NCBI GenBank assembly: GCA_003541895.1
Contig: DPLR01000073.1
Span: forward strand, 1 to 20,631
DNA: 20,631 nt
DNA from: Cytophagales bacterium
Lineage (GTDB): Bacteria; Bacteroidota; Bacteroidia; Cytophagales; Cyclobacteriaceae
Direction of reading: 5' to 3'
The position numbers were made by a program, and so were the translations under genes. The first letter of the stretch is position 1. Every line of letters starts with the position of its first letter. Of the stretch, positions 14,661-20,631 are shown one piece after another. Under the pieces are notes generated by a model. The model did not search any database and was not told where the DNA came from. It saw nothing but the letters and a program-made list of their open reading frames with translations.

Positions 14661-16109
14661 ATGAAGAGTTACCGCGAATTGATCGAGCAAACATTTGAAT
14701 TCCCACAGCGTGAGTTCAAAGTGCGCGATCACGAATTGTTGTTTAACGATGTGCCACTCATGGACGTGATCAAGCAGTATGGCACGCCACTTCGGGTAAC
14801 CTATCTGCCGCGCATCAGCGAGAACATTCGGTTTGCGCAAGCTGCGTTCAACAATGCGATGGAGCGATTCAAATACCAGGGAAATTATACGTATTGTTAT
14901 TGCACGAAATCTTCTCATTACGATTTTGTTTTGGAGGAAGCACTAAAAAATAATATTCACATTGAGACTTCTTCCGCTTTCGACATTCCGATTGTGCGAA
15001 CATTATTTGAGCGAGGAAAAATTTCGAAGAAGACTTTTATCTTGTGCAACGGATTCAAAATGCCGCAGTACAAAGAGTACATCACTGAATTGATCAATGA
15101 AGGTTTTACGTGCGTTCCTATTCTCGACAATTTAAATGAGATCGAGCACTACGAGAAGAATGCCACCAAACCTTACCAAGTAGGAATTCGAGTGGCCGCT
15201 GATGAAGAACCAAAATTTGAATTTTACACCTCGCGGTTGGGTATTCGTTACTCTGATATTAGTACGTTTTACAAAGAAAAAATTCAGACCAGCAGCAAAG
15301 CTTCGTTGAAGATGCTGCACTTTTTTATTAACACCGGAATAAAAGACACCGCTTATTATTGGAGTGAACTTAGCCGTTTCATCTTTAAATATTGCGAGAT
15401 GAAAAAGATTTGCGATTCACTTGACTCCATCGATATTGGTGGTGGTTTCCCAGTGAAGCAATCACTCACCTTCCATTACGATTACAAGTACATGATCGAA
15501 CAGATCGTAGAAAACATCAAATGGATCTGCGAGAAGAACAACGTACCCGTTCCGAATATTTTTACTGAGTTTGGAAGTTTCACCGTAGCTGAGAGCGGTG
15601 CGATTTTATATTCAGTAGTCGATCAGAAATTGCAAAACGACAAAGAGCTTTGGTACATGATTGACGGCTCTTTCATCACACACTTGCCCGATGTATGGGG
15701 TTTGAATCAAAAATACATTTTGCTTTCAGTGAATAAGTGGGACGATCCGTACCATAAAGTGAACATTGGTGGACTTACGTGCGATAGTCAAGATTATTAC
15801 AACAGCGAAGCACATACCGGTGAAGTATTCTTGCCGATGATCAATGATGAAGAAAAATTATACATCGGTTTCTTCCACACGGGTGCTTATCAAGAATCGC
15901 TGGGTGGTTATGGAGGCATTCAACATTGCTTGATCCCTGCACCTAAACATGTGCTGATCGATCGCAATGAAGATGGAGAAATTTCGACCGAGTTGTTTGC
16001 GCCTGAGCAAACGTCTGATGGCATGATGAAAATTTTGGGCTATTACGAGGAGAAGCCCGTGGGCAAAGGCCACCGCAAACACAAGAATCCAATCGGCAGC
16101 GTGAAATAA
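14661..16109 (+). CDS. speA: Arginine decarboxylase, PLP-dependent (fold III)
   Basis: A 482-residue alanine-racemase-fold decarboxylase, the compact form found in Bacteroidota (E. coli SpeA is about 658 residues). It converts L-arginine to agmatine, the first step of the agmatine route to polyamines. The PLP lysine is Lys83 in YCYCTKSSHYD; HIETSSAFD follows. The glycine-rich phosphate loop is DIGGGFPV, and the second-subunit active-site part has LTCDSQDYYN with Cys374 and the IGFFHTGAYQE segment. TEFGSF carries the family glutamate. All are intact. It is divergent from arginase across about 250 bp that contains a long inverted repeat next to its start codon. No agmatine deiminase or spermidine gene is in the window. 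Other fold III decarboxylases are less likely given the sequence pattern. Confidence 0.93.
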   Translation: MKSYRELIEQTFEFPQREFKVRDHELLFNDVPLMDVIKQYGTPLRVTYLPRISENIRFAQAAFNNAMERFKYQGNYTYCYCTKSSHYDFVLEEALKNNIHIETSSAFDIPIVRTLFERGKISKKTFILCNGFKMPQYKEYITELINEGFTCVPILDNLNEIEHYEKNATKPYQVGIRVAADEEPKFEFYTSRLGIRYSDISTFYKEKIQTSSKASLKMLHFFINTGIKDTAYYWSELSRFIFKYCEMKKICDSLDSIDIGGGFPVKQSLTFHYDYKYMIEQIVENIKWICEKNNVPVPNIFTEFGSFTVAESGAILYSVVDQKLQNDKELWYMIDGSFITHLPDVWGLNQKYILLSVNKWDDPYHKVNIGGLTCDSQDYYNSEAHTGEVFLPMINDEEKLYIGFFHTGAYQESLGGYGGIQHCLIPAPKHVLIDRNEDGEISTELFAPEQTSDGMMKILGYYEEKPVGKGHRKHKNPIGSVK

Positions 16110-16110
16110 A

Positions 16111-16137
16111 AAAGGCCGACAGTAATTGTCGACCTTT
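16111..16137. terminator. Bidirectional terminator after speA and the DUF4412 gene
   Basis: AAAGGCCGAC and GTCGACCTTT form a stem with one C-A mismatch and a seven-base loop. On the minus strand the hairpin is followed by TTTTTTATTT, which suits the DUF4412 gene; on the plus strand the T run is short. Confidence 0.65.
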
Positions 16138-16159
16138 CAAAAATCTGTAAAGGTTTTAC

Positions 16160-17002
16160 TTAGCGCATTCCGCCAAATCCACCAAAACCTCCTTGGGTCT
16201 CTTTGTAATCACTTGGAATAGTGAATAGCGATGCATCCAGCGACTCGCGTTTGATATCTGTTACTTCCATTACCATGTTACCTTCCTTAGTGCTTGATTC
16301 GATTCGGAGCGGAACACCATCAATGCCTTCATAAAAAATAGATTGTCCCCTACCCATGCGTTGTTTCGCAAAAGATTTTGTGTCGATGTCTTTTATTTCA
16401 GTGGTAGTCCAAATGTTAGTTGTGATCGTTTGGCCACGCTCAGTCGTGGTAGCAACATACTTTGTGCAAGTATAACCTAACACCTTCATGGTCTCACTGG
16501 TTTTGGTAACCGTAGGTTTTGCGTTTTGATCCATTCCACCGGGGCCACCTTTTCCTGCTGGCATTACCCAATATGTTTTGTTATCTCTATCTAGTTTTAC
16601 GGATTTGTCACTGGTGTGCAAGAAATCTCCTGACATCATTCCACCATCCATAGTCACAAGCGAATTGCCTCCTTTTATTTTTACGATCATTCCTTTTGGA
16701 ATCATGGCACTCATCATATCACCGTTGGCTGCGCCCTGAGTCATCTTTTGCATCATTGCTTTCATCTGGGGGTTGGCCTCCATCATGGCTTTCATTTTCG
16801 GATCGTTCATTTTTTCCTGCATCTCCTTCATCCTGGCTTGATTAACCGGATCGTTCATCTTTTGCTGACCAGCTTCCATCTTAGCTTTCATTTCCGGATC
16901 GGTTACGTCCATCTTCATTGACCACTTGATCGTGCCTTCAAAATTTTGCGCCCATACATTTACTGTAACAAGCGCCAACAGCAGTAACATTAATTTCTTC
17001 AT
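16160..17002 (-). CDS. Secreted DUF4412 protein with methionine-rich segment
   Basis: A 280-residue protein starting MKKLMLLLLALVTVNVWAQ, a clear signal peptide. The frame is open for 17 more codons upstream (ATG at 17053), but the signal peptide fixes the start at 17002. Residues of about 30-85 are unusually rich in methionine, lysine and glutamate or glutamine, with two KMNDP units and repeated M..MM spacing, predicted helical. The rest is the beta-rich DUF4412 part: KLDRDNKTYWVMP, a glycine-rich loop, VLGYTCTKYVATT, IWTTTEIKD and a closing VTDIKRESLDASLFTIPSDY. The C-terminus ends in GGFGGFGG. Function of DUF4412 is not known; the protein is probably periplasmic. The methionine cluster could bind Cu(I) or another soft metal, which is inference. 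It is divergent from the RNA methyltransferase. Confidence 0.85.
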   Translation of the reverse strand: MKKLMLLLLALVTVNVWAQNFEGTIKWSMKMDVTDPEMKAKMEAGQQKMNDPVNQARMKEMQEKMNDPKMKAMMEANPQMKAMMQKMTQGAANGDMMSAMIPKGMIVKIKGGNSLVTMDGGMMSGDFLHTSDKSVKLDRDNKTYWVMPAGKGGPGGMDQNAKPTVTKTSETMKVLGYTCTKYVATTTERGQTITTNIWTTTEIKDIDTKSFAKQRMGRGQSIFYEGIDGVPLRIESSTKEGNMVMEVTDIKRESLDASLFTIPSDYKETQGGFGGFGGMR

Positions 17003-17022
17003 AGGGTTAAAGTTTGAATGAA

Positions 17023-17053
17023 TAAAGATATTATAAAGTTGTTTCCATAACAA
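17023..17053 (-). promoter_or_regulatory. Candidate Bacteroidota promoter for the DUF4412 gene
   Basis: On the minus strand, TTG at 17053-17051 is followed after 20 bases by TATCTTTA at 17030-17023, close to the -33 TTG and -7 TAnnTTTG pair of Bacteroidota, at the expected spacing. The -7 box ends 20 bases before the start codon. Confidence 0.35.
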
Positions 17054-17147
17054 GGATTATGCCACCACTTAAACAATGGTTCCCTCAAATCTAAATTTTG
17101 TAGTGGCTTTTCATGGGCTAATTGATAATTTGCGCATGAAAATTAGC

Positions 17148-17942
17148 ATGCATTTCAAAATTACAAGTACGCAAAACCCCAAGGTGAAAAGCCTCATGGC
17201 ATTAGAGAAGCCACGCGAACGGAGAAAGCAGCAACTCTTTATTATTGAAGGAAAAAAAGAAATTGAATTGGCTCTTGAAGGAGGATATAAAATAGGGAAT
17301 ATTTTTTTCTGCGATGAGATTACAAGCCTCGAAGAAATTCCGAACCAACTAAAAGATGAGAAATTAATTATCCCGGTATCGAAAGAAGTCTTTGATAAAA
17401 TTGCAGTGCGCGAAAGTACCGGAGGTGTAATTGCCGTGGCTGAACAAAAACCACACTTGCTCTCGCAAATGAAATTGCGAAAAAATCCGTTGCTCTTACT
17501 TCTGGAATCAGTGGAGAAACCAGGTAATCTCGGGGCGATTTTGCGAACAGCCGATGCGGCAGGCGTAGATGGTGTGATCATCTGCGACCCGCAAACTGAT
17601 TTTTATAATCCGAATGTAATCCGTTCGAGTGTGGGGTGTGTTTTTACCAATCAGCTGGCAGCCGTTTCCTCCGATGAAGCACTGACGTGGTTGAAGAAAA
17701 ATCAAATCAAAATTTTTTGCACGTCATTACAAGCCGCGAAGCCTTATCATGAAATCGATTTCACACAACCTTGCGCTATCGTTATGGGCACAGAAGCCAC
17801 TGGTCTTTCTGAAGTGTGGACAAAAAATTCTGACGCAAATATTATTATCCCTATGCAAGGCAAGGTAGATAGCATGAACGTTTCCAACGCCACAGCCGTG
17901 GTTGTGTTTGAAGCCCTGAGACAACGTGGCTTTACTCGATGA
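17148..17942 (+). CDS. SpoU/TrmH-family RNA 2'-O-ribose methyltransferase
   Basis: A 264-residue SPOUT enzyme using S-adenosylmethionine to methylate ribose in rRNA or tRNA. The N-terminal third (ITSTQNPKVKSLMAL ... FIIEGKKEIELAL) is the SpoU substrate-binding domain. The knotted catalytic domain has motif 1 ESVEKPGNLGAILRTADAAG, motif 2 IVMGTEATGLSE, and motif 3 IPMQGKVDSMNVSNATAVV. The conserved Asn, Arg, Glu and Ser/Asn residues of these motifs are present. The frame extends to an ATG at 17076, but I prefer the Met at 17148 because the domain starts there; 17136 is also possible. The exact RNA target cannot be told (RlmB-like and TrmH-like members look alike). The GNAT gene starts 6 bp after its stop and is probably co-transcribed. 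Confidence 0.9.
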   Translation: MHFKITSTQNPKVKSLMALEKPRERRKQQLFIIEGKKEIELALEGGYKIGNIFFCDEITSLEEIPNQLKDEKLIIPVSKEVFDKIAVRESTGGVIAVAEQKPHLLSQMKLRKNPLLLLLESVEKPGNLGAILRTADAAGVDGVIICDPQTDFYNPNVIRSSVGCVFTNQLAAVSSDEALTWLKKNQIKIFCTSLQAAKPYHEIDFTQPCAIVMGTEATGLSEVWTKNSDANIIIPMQGKVDSMNVSNATAVVVFEALRQRGFTR

Positions 17943-17948
17943 AAAACG

Positions 17949-18413
17949 ATGGATGAAATAATTATTCGCTCGGCAACAAAAGAAGATTTGAATACGCTTC
18001 TGCAATTCGAACAAGGCATTGTTGAAGCCGAGCGACCGTTTGATCCTACGCTGGCCAGTGGTGTTATTCACTATTACGATTTAGAAGCATTGATCGATTC
18101 GCCTGAGGCTGAAGTGGTGGTAGCTGAGCTAAGCAACAAAGTAATTGCCAGCGGCTACGCGCGAATCGAAAAATCGAAAAACTATTTGGCTCACAGCCAT
18201 CATGCCTATTTAGGTTTTATGTATGTTCTGCCCAAACATCGCGGCAAGGGCGTGAATAAAAAAATTATTGACGCATTAAAAGATTGGTCAAAGAAAAAGC
18301 AGATTAACGAAATCAGATTAGAAGTATATCATGAAAACGAATCGGCCATTCGTGCTTACCAAAAATTAGGGTTCACCCCAAATTTAGTTGAGATGCGGAT
18401 GAATCTGGAGTAA
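17949..18413 (+). CDS. GNAT-family N-acetyltransferase
   Basis: A 154-residue single-domain GNAT. The acetyl-CoA pyrophosphate loop is in motif A, GFMYVLPKHRGKGVNKKII (the R..G.G/N element), and motif B is EIRLEVYHENESAIRAYQKLGF, which contains the usual N..A...Y signature near the C-terminus. The substrate is unknown; a small amine or a protein N-terminus are both possible. It begins 6 bp after the RNA methyltransferase stop, so the two form a short operon, and converges with the hydrolase gene with only 6 bp between the stops and no visible terminator. Confidence 0.9.
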   Translation: MDEIIIRSATKEDLNTLLQFEQGIVEAERPFDPTLASGVIHYYDLEALIDSPEAEVVVAELSNKVIASGYARIEKSKNYLAHSHHAYLGFMYVLPKHRGKGVNKKIIDALKDWSKKKQINEIRLEVYHENESAIRAYQKLGFTPNLVEMRMNLE

Positions 18414-18419
18414 CGAAAT

Positions 18420-19430
18420 CTATTTCCTGCTCATCTTCAATTTCTCTACGGCAAATTTCTCAATTGCATTTTCAACAGAAGGCAAATCTTTTGATCGGAG
18501 CGCACAGCCAATCACATGGCCTCCTGCATTAGGAATAGCAATGGCTTCTTTCATATCACTAGGTGTTGCAAGCTGTTGATTCATCTCAAGCATAGCGCTA
18601 ACCTTTATTTGCGGGTCTTGTTCTAATTCATTCTTATAATAATACAAGGTCAGACTTGGGCACGTGATGTGTTGAAAGGTCTCTTTGGTCATTTTGTCTT
18701 CCAGCATCTCTTCGAGTTGAGTTACAGCCTCCATCCGGTAAGAACTGTACCAGTATTTGGCGATGGTTGAATCAAGTTGTGAAACACTGGATTTGCCTCC
18801 CACTACCATTCGTGCAATTTGCAAACCCCACGGGTTGTTGCCGATCCATGCCAGCGGATGATTGACTGCTATGTTGGGCGACATATTCACCAACGCAAAA
18901 ACATCTTGCGGATATTGGGCTGCTAACATGAGTGCCACCGTGCCGCCTGTAGAAGTGCTCATTAAAATTACTTTTTCACCAAGTGCTTTGCCAATAGCTA
19001 AAGCTTCTTTGCCACTCTCCCACCAGCGATCGGCTGTGAAGTTGATGAGCTGATCAACCGTATCAATGCCGTGATCGGCCATGCGAGCCAAGTACATATT
19101 GCATCCAAACTTCTTGGCGAAATTTCGGTGCGCAGGATTTCCCTCTTCTTGGCAAGCAAAAAATCCGTGAATGTAAACCACGGCATATTCTGTTTTCTTC
19201 TTCGAACTATCTGCCCAAACAATGCGTGCTTCGTTGTTGGGCTTGAGTTTGTGTTTGCTTTCTTGGTTAGCCACATATCTCTCCAACTCATTTGCCTCTA
19301 GCGGGACTGAAGGCATCGCTGGATTGAATTTCGGTTTTTCAGGTGCAGGGCCAAGAAAATAAATTCCGATGAGAAGGATGACGGGAAAAGAAATGAGAAT
19401 GAGTTTTTTATTTGGCGAAGTGTTTTTCAT
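18420..19430 (-). CDS. Membrane-anchored alpha/beta hydrolase
   Basis: A 336-residue protein with an N-terminal hydrophobic segment (about 9-26, KKLILISFPVILLIGIYFLG) that probably anchors it in the inner membrane with the catalytic part outside. The oxyanion strand is VVYIHGFFACQE. The nucleophile elbow is MSTSTGGT with Ser160 as the likely nucleophile; the usual first glycine of G-x-S-x-G is serine here. The catalytic histidine is probably His305 in NAGGHVIGC, and the acid lies before it in the NELEQDP region. The fold is certain, the substrate is unknown; a lipase or esterase role is the usual guess for this type. It is transcribed toward the GNAT gene and follows glpD on the same strand across about 76 bp. 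Confidence 0.85.
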   Translation of the reverse strand: MKNTSPNKKLILISFPVILLIGIYFLGPAPEKPKFNPAMPSVPLEANELERYVANQESKHKLKPNNEARIVWADSSKKKTEYAVVYIHGFFACQEEGNPAHRNFAKKFGCNMYLARMADHGIDTVDQLINFTADRWWESGKEALAIGKALGEKVILMSTSTGGTVALMLAAQYPQDVFALVNMSPNIAVNHPLAWIGNNPWGLQIARMVVGGKSSVSQLDSTIAKYWYSSYRMEAVTQLEEMLEDKMTKETFQHITCPSLTLYYYKNELEQDPQIKVSAMLEMNQQLATPSDMKEAIAIPNAGGHVIGCALRSKDLPSVENAIEKFAVEKLKMSRK

Positions 19431-19506
19431 AAAAATTGATCTATACTAAAATACTGATTCATAATTTGGGAGGAGCATGATTTTCTAATCAATACATAAG
19501 AAAGGC

Positions 19507-20631
19507 TTAAATTCCTTTTCTTAAAAAATTCTCGTCCCAAACAAAATTTATATTCTTATTAAAAAAAAATTCTATCGATCTTTTTAATCGTGGCAGGTCA
19601 AAATACAACATGCCCGTTCTGCGAACAAAAAAATCGGAGGCAGACATCACCATTTCATTTTCTACACAGAAATTCAACTCCGATGAAATTAATCGCAATT
19701 CAAGATCAGGTTCGGTTTGCTTTTCAAAATCTGCGAGAATACTATCGGTTTGTTTTCCGTAGGTGCTCACGAGATAATCAACCTGGTTTTGCAATTGGTG
19801 CACTTTCAATCTTTCAATAATTTCTTGTTTGTATTTTTTTACTTCATCATAATTTTTGAAAGCAGGTTGTGTCAGCTCGATGGAGCCGCTGAGGCAACTT
19901 CTTAATTCGTCTTCATCAAAATGATTTTTTACCACAAGGTCAACCACACGCTCGGCCATTTTGCGATAGCCGGTAAGCTTGCCGCCAGCAATAGAAATCA
20001 ATCCGGAAGGCGATTCAAAAATTTCATCTTTGCGCGAAAGCTCCGAAGCTGATTTTCCTTCCTCATGAATCAATGGCCGCAAGCCTGCCCAACTTGATTC
20101 AATGTCATTCAATGTTAAATCGGCATTGGTGAATGTTTGGTTCACTGCCTTAATCAAATACTCAGCGTCTTCTTTTGCAGTATGCACCTCATCAATGTTG
20201 CTGTAGTAATTGGTATCAGTTGTGCCAATGTAAGTGATTCGTCCGCGCGGGATAGCGAAAATCATCCGGCCATCACCTACATCAAAATAAATCGCCTGAG
20301 CAATCGGCAACTTTTCTTTTGATACAACAATGTGAACTCCTTTCGTTAGGTGAAGTTTCTTTCCAGTTTTCGATTTGTCTTTTTCACGAAGCGTATCTAC
20401 CCACGGACCAGCCGCGTTAACAATCGATGTTGCTCTCACCTCAAAGATCTCATTCGAAATTTGATCGTTCACTTGTACTCCAACTGCTTTTCCATTTTCA
20501 TATAGAAAGTCGATCGCTTCAACATAGTTGGCCACCGTGGCATCGTTAGCACTTGCTGTTTTAATTATCTCAATGGTGAGTCGTGCGTCATCAGTTCTGT
20601 ACTCGGCATAGATTGCTCCGCCTTTTACATC
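19507..20631 (-). CDS. glpD: Aerobic glycerol-3-phosphate dehydrogenase (C-terminal part)
   Basis: The frame is open from the right edge to a stop at 19507, giving 374 residues; the full enzyme is usually about 520-560, so the N-terminal FAD-binding motif lies outside the window. The fragment starts DVKGGAIYAEYRTDDARL, a typical GlpD segment. It continues with INAAGPW-like IVNAAGPWVDTL, then HLTKGVHIVV, DGRMIFAIPRG, IGTTDT, SSWAGLRPLI, and SIAGGKLTGYRKMAE, all marks of this FAD enzyme. The C-terminal helical domain follows (about the last 110 residues). It oxidises sn-glycerol 3-phosphate to dihydroxyacetone phosphate at the inner membrane and feeds electrons to quinone. No frameshift is seen in the visible part. 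Confidence 0.93.
   Translation of the reverse strand, partial: DVKGGAIYAEYRTDDARLTIEIIKTASANDATVANYVEAIDFLYENGKAVGVQVNDQISNEIFEVRATSIVNAAGPWVDTLREKDKSKTGKKLHLTKGVHIVVSKEKLPIAQAIYFDVGDGRMIFAIPRGRITYIGTTDTNYYSNIDEVHTAKEDAEYLIKAVNQTFTNADLTLNDIESSWAGLRPLIHEEGKSASELSRKDEIFESPSGLISIAGGKLTGYRKMAERVVDLVVKNHFDEDELRSCLSGSIELTQPAFKNYDEVKKYKQEIIERLKVHQLQNQVDYLVSTYGKQTDSILADFEKQTEPDLELRLISSELNFCVENEMVMSASDFFVRRTGMLYFDLPRLKRSIEFFFNKNINFVWDENFLRKGI

Noticed and set aside
17076..17147. N-terminal extension of the RNA methyltransferase
   Set aside because: The 24 upstream codons precede the usual domain start and overlap the promoter region of the divergent DUF4412 gene.

Overview
The window looks like chromosomal DNA of a Bacteroidota bacterium, most likely a Cytophagales-type environmental species. 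This rests on protein families typical of that phylum (a short arginine decarboxylase, an AddB-type nuclease, a DUF4412 secreted protein, a small single-RRM RNA-binding protein, a short FN3 protein), on start codons preceded by A-rich sequence instead of a Shine-Dalgarno box, and on TAnnTTTG-like promoter elements. No rRNA, tRNA, CRISPR array, phage gene or transposase is visible.

Layout: the left edge carries the N-terminal part of a minus-strand sensor protein with two near-identical PAS domains, cut by the window edge (1-815). Bases 816-2198 hold no convincing gene but several repeats, the clearest being six tandem copies of a 41-42 bp unit (1305-1553). A small FN3-containing gene with a strong terminator follows. 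Bases 2863-3197 hold two strong hairpins enclosed by an outer stem. Next come a secreted patatin-like lipase, a convergent secreted protein whose C-terminal half reads like a very divergent serpin, an RRM protein, and a DoxX-like membrane protein.

The centre (6422-10519) is a probable trans-4-hydroxy-L-proline catabolic locus. An AraC-type regulator is divergent from a tight three-gene operon: a DHDPS-family lyase/deaminase, a hydroxyproline 2-epimerase and a DadA-like D-amino-acid dehydrogenase. Together these could convert trans-4-hydroxy-L-proline to cis-4-hydroxy-D-proline, oxidise it, and deaminate the pyrroline product to 2-oxoglutarate semialdehyde. The final dehydrogenase is not in the window.

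Bases 10551-16109 carry the AddB-type recombination nuclease, arginase upstream of it on the same strand, and a divergent arginine decarboxylase. The two arginine-consuming enzymes share an intergenic region with a long hairpin built from repeated ATTCGGT/ACCGAAT half-sites. The addB start codon lies inside a perfect 11-bp inverted repeat.

The right part holds a methionine-rich DUF4412 secreted protein, a SpoU/TrmH-family RNA methyltransferase with a downstream GNAT acetyltransferase, a membrane-anchored alpha/beta hydrolase, and the C-terminal part of glycerol-3-phosphate dehydrogenase (glpD), cut by the right edge.

Most of the window is ordinary core metabolism. The best leads are the 42-bp repeat array, the divergent serpin-like protein, the two-arm structured element near 3 kb, and the two inverted repeats at the arginine/addB genes.
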